A stretch of 11,475 bases of DNA from positions 1 to 11,475 of the forward strand of contig JANXXG010000184.1 in the NCBI GenBank assembly GCA_025350745.1, read 5' to 3'. The translations under genes and the position numbers were made by a program. The stretch comes from Chloroflexota bacterium. Lineage in GTDB: Bacteria; Chloroflexota; Limnocylindria; P2-11E. Below the pieces are notes generated by a model that was not told the DNA's origin, ran no database searches, and saw nothing but the letters and a program-made list of their open reading frames with translations. This document shows, one piece after another, positions 1 through 5,956 of this stretch. Positions within the stretch are counted from its first letter, which is position 1, and every line of letters begins with the position of its first letter.

Positions 1-82
1 CCCGCAGCAGGATGAGCACGGTGACGTAGACGACGAAAGTGCGAAGGATGATCTCGTACCACGCGGTCGTCATCTCGAACAT
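1..82 (-). CDS. DUF421 (YetF-like) membrane protein, N-terminal fragment
   Basis: Partial gene running off the left edge; only the first 27 codons are visible. The reading starts MFEMTTAWYEIILRTF and continues as a hydrophobic helix ending LILLR. An Ile-Leu-Arg-Thr-Phe motif followed by a long hydrophobic helix is how DUF421/YetF/YcaP-type membrane proteins usually begin (family knowledge; too short to be certain). Two in-frame ATGs are possible, at 82 and at 73. The first lies 2 bases after the cytochrome stop (85-87), with a GGGGAG Shine-Dalgarno-like run inside the cytochrome gene about 11 bases upstream. It would be the last visible gene of the minus-strand copper/redox operon. DUF421 proteins have no firmly established biochemical role, so its link to copper here rests on position only. 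Confidence 0.6.
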   Translation of the reverse strand, partial: MFEMTTAWYEIILRTFVVYVTVLILLR

Positions 83-84
83 CT

Positions 85-645
85 CTACGGCTGCTCCCCG
101 CGCGCGAGTGCCTGCACGTACCGGATGATGCTCCAACGATCCTCATCCGAGAGCTTCGGCTTTCCCGTGGACGCATCACTGTCCTGCCACGCCGGCATCG
201 CAGTGCCGGGGACGCCGCTCGAGATCCAGTAGAAGACCTCGCCCGGCGCGTGCTGCGGGACGTGCAGCTGCAGGTTCACCGGCCGCGGGACGAGCGTGAA
301 CGCCGCCGGCCCGTCTCCCTTCGCGACCGCGCCGTGGCAGACGGCGCAGTTGACCTGATAGACCGCCTTCCCGCGAGCGACGGTCGCTGGCGTGTCCGGC
401 GTCGGGTTCGAGACGAAGCGCGCCGTCAGAGGCACCGGGGGGGTGGGGATGTTGGGCGCGATCGTGTAGCCGAGGATGAGCGCTACCGCCGCGAGCGCAG
501 CGAGGATCCCGGCGGAGACCGCGAACCGGCGGTACTCGTCCTTGCGGCGTACGCGCACGAGCGCGAGCACCGCGAACAGGATGACGCCGACCGCGAGCGC
601 GATCGCGATCTGCTCGAGCCCCTGGCGGCTGATGGGGATCGTCAT
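85..645 (-). CDS. Membrane-anchored class I cytochrome c
   Basis: This 186-aa protein has two hydrophobic helices (about residues 12-30 and 41-61) followed by a proline-rich linker and a single cytochrome c domain. The haem-binding motif is CAVCH (Cys100, Cys103, His104), followed by a glycine/aspartate segment (GAVAKGDGP). The likely distal ligand is Met150 in GTAMPAW, and a C-terminal helix (DRWSIIRYVQAL) is typical of class I monohaem cytochromes such as the ActE-like group. The haem domain should face outside the cytoplasm and carry one electron. Its ATG overlaps the stop of the 56-aa gene as ATGA (642-645), so it is probably translated by coupling. It sits downstream of CopC-CopD, which suggests an electron-transfer step linked to copper handling, or delivery to or from a copper oxidase; that link is inferred. 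No oxidase gene is visible in the window. Confidence 0.88.
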   Translation of the reverse strand: MTIPISRQGLEQIAIALAVGVILFAVLALVRVRRKDEYRRFAVSAGILAALAAVALILGYTIAPNIPTPPVPLTARFVSNPTPDTPATVARGKAVYQVNCAVCHGAVAKGDGPAAFTLVPRPVNLQLHVPQHAPGEVFYWISSGVPGTAMPAWQDSDASTGKPKLSDEDRWSIIRYVQALARGEQP

Positions 646-812
646 GGCTTCTTGTCTAGCGCAGGCGCTTCAGCCTTCGCGGCCCGCTTCTTCTTCTCTT
701 TGCGCGATGACCACCAGTAGAGGCCGATGAAGATCGAGAGTGGAAGGACGAGCTCGATCAGGAACTCGTCGACGAACGTTCCGTGCAGGACGAGCAGCTC
801 CATCCCGGTCAT
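642..812 (-). CDS. 56-aa single-pass membrane protein (small ORF)
   Basis: A short gene between CopC-CopD and the cytochrome. It encodes 56 aa: a short N-terminus (MTGMELLVLHGTFVDE), one hydrophobic helix (about residues 17-34, ending GLYWW), then a strongly basic tail (SSRKEKKKRAAK, ending DKKP). The positive-inside rule places the Lys/Arg tail in the cytoplasm. It is supported mainly by architecture: its ATG (812-810) overlaps the CopC-CopD stop as ATGA, and its TGA (644-642) overlaps the cytochrome ATG as ATGA. Without it there would be an unexplained gap of about 160 bases in a cluster that otherwise has almost none. No Shine-Dalgarno is visible, consistent with translational coupling. 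The small, one-helix, basic-tail form recalls accessory subunits such as CcoQ, but I see no diagnostic motif. Function unknown. Confidence 0.8.
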   Translation of the reverse strand: MTGMELLVLHGTFVDEFLIELVLPLSIFIGLYWWSSRKEKKKRAAKAEAPALDKKP

Positions 813-2692
813 GGTGACACGACGAACGTGTACTCCGCGATGTTGGCCCCGTCACCGATCGTGAGCTTCATCGCCCAGCTGCCCTTCCCAAGACCGGCGA
901 TGTCGATGCGATAGCGGCCGGCGCCAAGCTCGCTCGCGACGAGGGTCTCGGGCTGGGCGGGTTGCCCGGTCTTCGCGGACAGCGAGCCCGTGATCTTCAC
1001 GCCCGTCGCCGGATCCCCGGCCTTGTTGAGCGCGACCACGTTGAGCGCGATCGGCGCCCCCTCCACCGGGAGGCTCGGCTCGGGGAACACGACGAGATTG
1101 AATGCGCCCGCGGTCAGCGCCATCGCGGTCGCGCCCTGCCCGGCCTGTTGCGAGATGGGCACCACGAATAGCGCGCGCGCGTCGTCCCTGCCCGCGAGCC
1201 GGACGATCGTCTCGACCTTCCAGGTGCCGTACATCGCCGTCGGGCTGCCGGTAGCGACGTACTCGCCGGGTGCCCGCTCCTCGGCGACGAGCTCGGACTG
1301 ACCCATGTCGTGCTCGACCATGGTGAAGCGGAGCACGACCTTCTCCGCTCCGGTCACCGGCGCCAGGCCGCGCTGCACCCGGACCACGAATCGGTTGCGA
1401 CCGGGGATGTTCGTCGGGACCACCAGCTCCACGCGCAGGCCGCCGACATGCTGCGTCTGATCGAATGCGGCGCCCGACGCCTGGGCCGGCGGCGCGAGCG
1501 CGGTGAGGATCCCCGCGGCGACGAAGACCGCCGCGAGCAGCGCGGATTCGAGCACCGTCCCGCGGATGAGCGCGCGTCGGTCCCCGCGGGGCCCATATCG
1601 CAGGAGGTTGAACGCCGCGAGCGACAGCACTGCGGCGAGCAACGCGATCTTGGCCAGCAGCGCGATCCCGTAGGGCGTCTCGACGAGGTCCTGGAGAAGC
1701 ACGAGCCGGTCGAGGGCCTGGAGCGTCCCCGTCGTCACGAGCAGGGCCACCGAGGTCAGCGCCAGCAGCGAGAAACGCCAGGTCGTGCGCCGCAGTGCAT
1801 CCGGCGACTCGTCGCGAGACCGGAGGCGGATCCAGAGGAACGCGACGAGGCCGCCGGTCCACGCCGACACCGAGAGGACGTGGACCAGATCGAGGGCCAT
1901 GTCCTTGCTGTCGCCCAGCGCCGTGGCGTGCGACACGAGGGTCGCGGTGAGCGCTCCGATGATCCCCGCGGCGAGCACGAGGTATCGACGGGTCCGTGCG
2001 GGGACCGCTCCGGCCAGCGCCGCCCCGACCCCGAGGCCCGCCAGGAGGCGCACGCTGAGGAGCAGCTCCAGGCGCGGTGGCAACCGATCCCCCTGCGCAA
2101 GCACCATCCCGGCTGAGCCGACCGCGATCAGGCCCCCCGCGACGAAAAGCAGCTGACGCTCCCGGCGCCGCTCAGCCGGATCCGCGGCGGCATGCACGAC
2201 GAGACCGAACAGCGCGGTCCCGAGTGCGAGCGCGATGCCGGCGTACGACAGCGCGCGCGCCGCGACCTCGAGCGGCGTCGGCGGGGCCGCGGCGTTCGGC
2301 ACATCGGGCAGCGAGGGCAGCGGACCGGTCCCGACGACGAAGGCGAAGCTTCCCTTCGTCTCGTGACCATCCACAGCTGAGACCGCGGTCCACGCGACGA
2401 GATAGCCCCCGTCGCCGATGGCCTTGAGGCCGACCTTGATCCCGTTCGGCTCGTCGGAGAGCGTCGTCGCGCCCTGGTCCCACCGTTGTCCCTTGTCGTC
2501 GAGCACCTGGATCTGGCTGCCCTTTGGATCCGGGGGCTCGCTGAAGGAGATCCGGACCTCCGCGGGTGGCCGGACCAGCCGCGCGTCGGACGCCGGATTC
2601 GAGCGCACGTAGTTCGCGTGCGCGCTGACGGGCACCGCACCGGCCACCGCGCCCGCGAGCGCGAGCGCGGTGGCCAGGAGGAGTCGCCTCAA
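809..2692 (-). CDS. CopC-CopD-YtkA-like copper protein (triple fusion)
   Basis: A 627-aa envelope protein. Residues 1-24 form a signal peptide ending VSA, so the mature chain would begin with His25 (HANYVRSNPASD), as in CopC. Residues 25-122 are CopC-like, with the Cu(II) ligand motif DGH (Asp108, His110) that partners the N-terminal His. Residues about 144-400 are a polytopic CopD domain with several helices and His255 and His271 (LVHVLSVSAWTGG). Residues about 411-515 resemble the YtkA/FixH-like beta domain and contain MVEHDMGQSEL and MYGTWKVE. Residues 530-627 look like a second beta-sandwich domain. CopC/CopD proteins bind periplasmic copper and are associated with copper uptake. The start is TTG at 2692-2690, overlapping the upstream TGA as TTGA; no ATG lies near the signal peptide. 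YcnJ of Bacillus has a similar CopC-CopD-C-terminal domain layout. Confidence 0.93.
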   Translation of the reverse strand: MRRLLLATALALAGAVAGAVPVSAHANYVRSNPASDARLVRPPAEVRISFSEPPDPKGSQIQVLDDKGQRWDQGATTLSDEPNGIKVGLKAIGDGGYLVAWTAVSAVDGHETKGSFAFVVGTGPLPSLPDVPNAAAPPTPLEVAARALSYAGIALALGTALFGLVVHAAADPAERRRERQLLFVAGGLIAVGSAGMVLAQGDRLPPRLELLLSVRLLAGLGVGAALAGAVPARTRRYLVLAAGIIGALTATLVSHATALGDSKDMALDLVHVLSVSAWTGGLVAFLWIRLRSRDESPDALRRTTWRFSLLALTSVALLVTTGTLQALDRLVLLQDLVETPYGIALLAKIALLAAVLSLAAFNLLRYGPRGDRRALIRGTVLESALLAAVFVAAGILTALAPPAQASGAAFDQTQHVGGLRVELVVPTNIPGRNRFVVRVQRGLAPVTGAEKVVLRFTMVEHDMGQSELVAEERAPGEYVATGSPTAMYGTWKVETIVRLAGRDDARALFVVPISQQAGQGATAMALTAGAFNLVVFPEPSLPVEGAPIALNVVALNKAGDPATGVKITGSLSAKTGQPAQPETLVASELGAGRYRIDIAGLGKGSWAMKLTIGDGANIAEYTFVVSP

Positions 2693-3273
2693 CAGCGGCG
2701 GGCCATGGCAAGCGACACGACGGAGACACCGAGTGCCGCCGCGGCAAGCGCGATCGCCAGGGTCAGCTTGCCGTTCGCGTCGTCGAGATTCGTCGCGAGG
2801 TCGCTGTTGGACGGGACGCTGTTCGGGAACTGCAATGGCGCGAGGTCCTCGATGCCGCCGAACCGGCCGGGGCCGGATTCGAACTTCTCATCGATCACGG
2901 TCGTGTTGACTGTGCCGGTCAGGTGGAAGGTGTATTCCCCGACCCTGGTCGGTAGGACCTGGCCCTGGTACTTGCCGGGCAGACCGAAGCGCGTAGCGAT
3001 CGTCAGTGGCTTGACCGTCGATCTACCGCCGGCGATGAGCTCGGCCTTGAGCGTCTTCTCGAGACCTTCGACGGGCTTGGTCGTTGCCGTCTCGGTCACC
3101 GTGAGATCGAGCGCGTTGAGCTGGTTGAGGTACGCCGGCTCGACGATCCAGCCGACGACGAACGTGTAGGGACCGACCGTGCGGCGCTCGTGCGCCGCGG
3201 CTGGACTCGAGAAGATGCCGAGTGACGCCACGACCATGACGATGGCCGCGGCGACCGAAAGGAGCCGCGTCAT
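2689..3273 (-). CDS. Exported, C-terminally anchored protein; putative copper protein
   Basis: A 194-aa protein with a signal peptide (residues 1-27, ending SSPAAA), an extracytoplasmic domain and a C-terminal hydrophobic helix (about residues 170-190) followed by ARRC. Predicted cleavage after AAA would expose His28 as the new N-terminus (HERRTVGPYTFVVGWIVEPAY), resembling the copper-binding N-terminus of CopC. The GPYTFVVGW...EPAY and VGEYTFHLTG segments suggest a beta-rich domain. The ATG at 3273 is preferred over a GTG at 3285 because a GGAGG Shine-Dalgarno lies 5 bases before it (about 3279-3283). The GTG start would place that site inside the gene. Its stop overlaps the CopC-CopD start by 4 bases. 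I know of similar unnamed proteins beside CopC genes but cannot assign a named family. A role in copper binding or delivery is inferred. Confidence 0.85.
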   Translation of the reverse strand: MTRLLSVAAAIVMVVASLGIFSSPAAAHERRTVGPYTFVVGWIVEPAYLNQLNALDLTVTETATTKPVEGLEKTLKAELIAGGRSTVKPLTIATRFGLPGKYQGQVLPTRVGEYTFHLTGTVNTTVIDEKFESGPGRFGGIEDLAPLQFPNSVPSNSDLATNLDDANGKLTLAIALAAAALGVSVVSLAMARRC

Positions 3274-3278
3274 AAGAA

Positions 3279-3283
3279 CCTCC
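3279..3283 (-). promoter_or_regulatory. Strong ribosome-binding site, decides the start of the 194-aa gene
   Basis: On the minus strand GGAGG is followed by TTCTT and then ATG at 3273. This 5-base spacing is ideal and makes the ATG, not the upstream GTG at 3285, the likely start. It is the only strong Shine-Dalgarno visible in this minus-strand operon. It is the place where ribosomes could load independently of coupling. Confidence 0.75.
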
Positions 3284-3303
3284 ACGCCCTTTGAGATATC
3301 GAC

Positions 3304-3693
3304 TTACGCGGACACGAAGAGGTACGTACGCGGCGGGCCCAGCGGAGCACCGTGCCGCCACTGCGATGTGCCCAGCGCCACCGTCTTCAACCGGGCCACC
3401 AGGCGACGCGCGGGGCAGGGAAGCACCGCGACGGCGACGACCAGCGTCGCGAGTACGAGGGCACCGAGCTGGACCTGGCTGGGGGTCTCGAGGCTCCAGC
3501 CGGGCTCGCTCGCACGCATGGGCGCGGCTCGGAGCTGGAGCAGGAACAGCGGGTAGCGGTACACCGCAAGGAGGTGATCGTGGGATAGCGGCGTACCCGG
3601 GGGATCGACGTGCGGCGGTAGCGCGAGGCCTGAGGAGGCAAGAGCGCAGCTGCCGGCCGCGACGGCGAACACGAGCGCACGCAGCCAGCGCAT
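3304..3693 (-). CDS. Small exported membrane protein of unknown function (129 aa)
   Basis: A 129-aa protein. The N-terminus MRWLRALVFAVAAGSCALAS looks like a signal peptide or first helix. A short His-containing region follows (LPPHVDPPGTPLSHDHLL, residues 25-42), then a YRYPLFLLQLRA segment, a hydrophobic helix (about 74-92) ending LPCPARR, and a basic C-terminus ending PPRTYLFVSA. The start ATG (3693-3691) shares one base with the fur stop (TGATG), so the two genes are probably translationally coupled. The next gene begins 30 bases downstream. The same open frame extends much further upstream antisense to the transporter genes, but the coupled ATG and signal sequence mark the real start. 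His28, His38 and His40 could bind metal, which is speculation. No family recognised. Confidence 0.72.
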   Translation of the reverse strand: MRWLRALVFAVAAGSCALASSGLALPPHVDPPGTPLSHDHLLAVYRYPLFLLQLRAAPMRASEPGWSLETPSQVQLGALVLATLVVAVAVLPCPARRLVARLKTVALGTSQWRHGAPLGPPRTYLFVSA

Positions 3694-4115
3694 CACGATG
3701 AGGGTACGACGCGGCATTGCCGGCAGATGCCGACGATCGCGGAGTGGGCGAGGTCCGCGTCGAAGCCGTGCTCGTCGTGCAGCCGCTTCGCCATGGAGGC
3801 GAGCGCGATCGGGCGGACCTCCGTCTCGCCGCCGCAGACCCGGCAGACGAGGTGCCCGTGCGGGTGGCTGTCCGCGCGGTGCCATCGCGTGATCCGGTCG
3901 TCCAGATGCGTGTGGATCACTTCGCCAAGCTCCTCGAGCGCCTGGAGATTGCGGTACACGGTCGACGCGTCGATCTGCGGGTGCTTCGCCCGGACCCGCT
4001 TCGCGATCTCCTCCGCCGTGACGTGGTGTCGCGCCTGGCGGACCGCGTCGAGCACGAGGCGTCGCTGCACCGTCATGCGCTTGCCGCTGGAGCGCAGCGC
4101 GTCTTGCAGGCTCAT
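3693..4115 (-). CDS. Fur-family metal-dependent transcriptional regulator (first paralogue)
   Basis: A 140-aa Fur superfamily protein with the usual two-domain form. The winged helix is at residues about 1-80, with recognition helix IDASTVYRNLQALEELG at 49-65. A C-terminal dimerisation and metal domain follows. Zinc-type cysteine pairs are Cys91/Cys94 (HLVCRVCGG) and Cys131/Cys134 (GICRQC). A His cluster (HPHGH, 84-88), plus His68, His70, His113, His116 and His124, supplies other metal ligands. The ATG at 4115 is preferred; a TTG at 4133 in frame would add 6 residues. Family members sense Fe, Zn, Ni or Mn; which metal applies here cannot be read from the sequence. It is divergent to a NiCoT nickel/cobalt transporter and heads the copper/redox operon, so nickel (Nur-like) or zinc sensing are reasonable options. 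It probably autoregulates through the octamers around its start. Confidence 0.9.
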   Translation of the reverse strand: MSLQDALRSSGKRMTVQRRLVLDAVRQARHHVTAEEIAKRVRAKHPQIDASTVYRNLQALEELGEVIHTHLDDRITRWHRADSHPHGHLVCRVCGGETEVRPIALASMAKRLHDEHGFDADLAHSAIVGICRQCRVVPSS

Positions 4116-4179
4116 ATCGCAAGCCTGCGGCAATCGCGAACGTATCGCAACAGGACGCTATCGCCACAAGTTGCGATAG
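4115..4179. promoter_or_regulatory. Divergent operator region with TATCGCAA/TTGCGATA octamers
   Basis: The octamer TATCGCAA occurs at 4115-4122 (touching the fur start codon) and 4143-4150. A variant TATCGCCA lies at 4159-4166, the inverse TTGCGATA at 4171-4178, and a weaker copy (AATCGCGA) at 4132-4139. The last clear pair forms a 22-bp imperfect palindrome at 4158-4179, with perfect 7-base arms CTATCGC and GCGATAG. The position between fur and a divergent metal transporter is typical of Fur-family operators. The TTGC/GCAA ends recall the Nur (nickel) box of Streptomyces, TTGC-n-GCAA, but the spacing differs. Promoter elements are not clear: TTGTGG and GATACG, 17 bases apart on the minus strand, are a weak candidate. 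Binding is inferred. Confidence 0.65.
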
Positions 4180-4191
4180 GCTCGCCATCGA

Positions 4192-5097
4192 ATGGATCTC
4201 GCGTTGGTCGGACTGCTCGCGGGGATGGTCGTCCTCGGCTTCCGGCACGGCTTCGACTGGGATCACATCGCGGCGATCACGGACATCACGAGCACCACCA
4301 CCGCCTCGCACGCGGCCGAGGACGTTCCAGCGATCGCGCCGATGCCTCGCCATGCTCACGATGAGGGACCGGCAGAGCACGGCCACTCGCACGCCGATGC
4401 GAGCCCCATCCACGTGCTCTCGGACTCGCGGTTCGCGCACGAACAACGTCACGCCATCGGGCTTGCCAGCCTCTACGCCTTCGGGCACGCGAGTGTCGTG
4501 ATGGTCCTCGGCATCCTCGCTCTGGCGGTCGGGGCCATCCTGCCCGCGTGGGTCGACCCGATCCTCGAGCGCGTCGTGGGTGTCACGCTCGTGCTCCTTG
4601 GGATCTGGGTGGTCATCTCTGTCGTCCAGTACGTTCGCGGCGAAGGCGAGTTCCGGATGCGCAGCCGTTGGATGCTCGTGTTCGACGGTGTGCGCTACGG
4701 CTGGGATCGCCTCCAGGGCCGGATCCACGGGCACCACCACGAGCCCATCGCCCATGCGTCGCAGTACGGACCGAAGACCGCGTTCGGGGTGGGGATGATC
4801 CACGGCGTCGGAGCGGAGACCGGATCGCAGGCGCTCCTCCTTGCCGGCATCGCGGGCGTGACCGGCGCCCAGGGCGTCGTCATCCTGGTCGCGTTCATCG
4901 TCGGCCTGCTGCTCTCCAACACGCTCGTCGCGGTCGTCAGCGCGACGGGATTCATCGGGGCCCAGCGTCTGCGGACCGTGTATGTGGTGGTCGGGGCGTT
5001 CGCCGGGCTCTCGAGTCTGGTCATTGGGCTGTTCTTCATCGCCGGCCTCGGCAACGCGCTGCCCGATATCCAGGAGCTCTTGTTCGGCGCGCGGTAG
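4192..5097 (+). CDS. NiCoT-family nickel/cobalt transporter
   Basis: A 301-aa polytopic membrane protein. Helix I carries the signature RHGFDWDHIAAITD, fitting the NiCoT HX4DH motif (His19, Asp24, His25) that is essential for Ni/Co recognition in HoxN/NixA. Further helix motifs are LYAFGHASVV (His99) and GMIHGVGAETGSQ (His204, Glu209). A long hydrophilic loop (residues about 35-87) is rich in His (HAHDEGPAEHGHSHADASPIH) and a second His run (HGHHHE, 179-184) follows later, probable metal-collecting regions. Family proteins import Ni(II) or Co(II) using the ion gradient. The ATG at 4192 lies only 12 bases after the operator palindrome and has no good Shine-Dalgarno, so the mRNA may have a very short leader. 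It is the first gene of a three-gene plus-strand run. Substrate (Ni or Co) is undetermined. Confidence 0.88.
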   Translation: MDLALVGLLAGMVVLGFRHGFDWDHIAAITDITSTTTASHAAEDVPAIAPMPRHAHDEGPAEHGHSHADASPIHVLSDSRFAHEQRHAIGLASLYAFGHASVVMVLGILALAVGAILPAWVDPILERVVGVTLVLLGIWVVISVVQYVRGEGEFRMRSRWMLVFDGVRYGWDRLQGRIHGHHHEPIAHASQYGPKTAFGVGMIHGVGAETGSQALLLAGIAGVTGAQGVVILVAFIVGLLLSNTLVAVVSATGFIGAQRLRTVYVVVGAFAGLSSLVIGLFFIAGLGNALPDIQELLFGAR

Positions 5098-5116
5098 CCC
5101 CGCCGAATACGCTCCG

Positions 5117-5956
5117 GTGGTGCTCGAGATCGCCGGCTTCATCGCGCTGGGCCTCGCGATCGGGACCATCGGGACGCTTATCGGAGCGGGTGGGGGCTTC
5201 ATCCTCCTTCCGGTCCTCGCACTCCTGAACCCGCTCGAGCCGACCGGCACGCTCACCGCCACGTCGCTCGCCGTGGTCGCGGCGAACGCGACGAGCGGCA
5301 CGATCGCGTACCGCCGGCAAGGCCGCATCGACGTGCGCTCCGGAATCTGGTTCGCGCTGGCCGCGCTCCCGGGCAGCATCGCCGGCGTGTTGCTCGCCCG
5401 GACGATCCCCCGCGGACCGTTCGATATCGCATTCGCTCTGGTGCTCCTGGCACTCGCGCTGGTCGTGGTGCGCGTCCGACCGATCATGCAGCCGGCGGCG
5501 CCGGTCGGGCACGTCGCTCATCCATGGGGCCGGGTGTCGCGTGAGCTGACCGACAGCGAGGGGCAGATCCACCGGTACACGGTCGAGTTCCCTCTCGGCG
5601 TGGCCACGTCGTTCGTGATCGGCTTCGCGTCCAGCCTCCTCGGCATCGGCGGCGGCTTCATCCACGTGCCGGCGCTCATCGCGCTGCTCGGCTTCCCGGT
5701 GCACATCGCGACCGCTACCTCGCACTTCGTGCTCGCGATCACGACGAGCATCGGCACGGTGACCCACATCCTCGCCGGGGACCTCAACACGACGTGGCCG
5801 CGAACGGTCGCGATCGCCGCCGGAGCGATCTGCGGCGCGCGGATCGGAGCCTCACTCAGCCGCCGCGTCCGCGGGGTACTGATCATGCGGCTGCTCGCGC
5901 TCGCCCTCGTGATCGTCGCGTTGCGGCTCGCGGCCCAAGGGCTGCTCGGGGTATGA
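5117..5956 (+). CDS. TauE/SafE-family (sulfite exporter-like) permease
   Basis: A 279-aa membrane protein with the internal duplication of the TauE/SafE family: GTLIGAGGGFILLPVLALL (residues 19-37) in the first half and SSLLGIGGGFIHVPALIALL (172-191) in the second, separated by a hydrophilic loop (ELTDSEGQIHRYTVEF). Each half has about four helices. Members export small anions or organosulfur compounds such as sulfite, sulfoacetate or taurine products, but many are uncharacterised. No ATG lies near the first helix. GTG at 5117 or the adjacent GTG at 5120 are the only sensible starts, 19 or 22 bases after the transporter stop, without a clear Shine-Dalgarno. The frame stays open further upstream inside the NiCoT gene, but that part has no TauE character. 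Its stop overlaps the next start as ATGA. Co-transcription with a Ni/Co transporter suggests an ion-homeostasis role; substrate unknown. Confidence 0.85.
   Translation: MVLEIAGFIALGLAIGTIGTLIGAGGGFILLPVLALLNPLEPTGTLTATSLAVVAANATSGTIAYRRQGRIDVRSGIWFALAALPGSIAGVLLARTIPRGPFDIAFALVLLALALVVVRVRPIMQPAAPVGHVAHPWGRVSRELTDSEGQIHRYTVEFPLGVATSFVIGFASSLLGIGGGFIHVPALIALLGFPVHIATATSHFVLAITTSIGTVTHILAGDLNTTWPRTVAIAAGAICGARIGASLSRRVRGVLIMRLLALALVIVALRLAAQGLLGV

Noticed and set aside
852..2427. Several open frames of 100-336 codons inside CopC-CopD, both strands
   Set aside because: Arg/Pro-rich shadow translations of a convincing 627-aa gene; no signal peptide, domain or ribosome-binding site.
4982..5116. 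N-terminal extension of the TauE/SafE frame
   Set aside because: The extra 45 residues are Ser/Arg/Cys-rich out-of-frame NiCoT sequence; TauE homology begins after the GTG at 5117.
3718..5487. Upstream part of a very long minus-strand open frame (3304-5487)
   Set aside because: It is antisense to NiCoT and TauE and out of frame with fur. The translation is Arg/Asp/His-rich with no domain. Only its last 129 codons, with a signal peptide and coupled ATG, look real.
5794..5952. N-terminal extension of the YibE/F frame
   Set aside because: Arg-rich sequence overlapping TauE. The ATG at 5953 with its ATGA overlap and signal sequence is far better.
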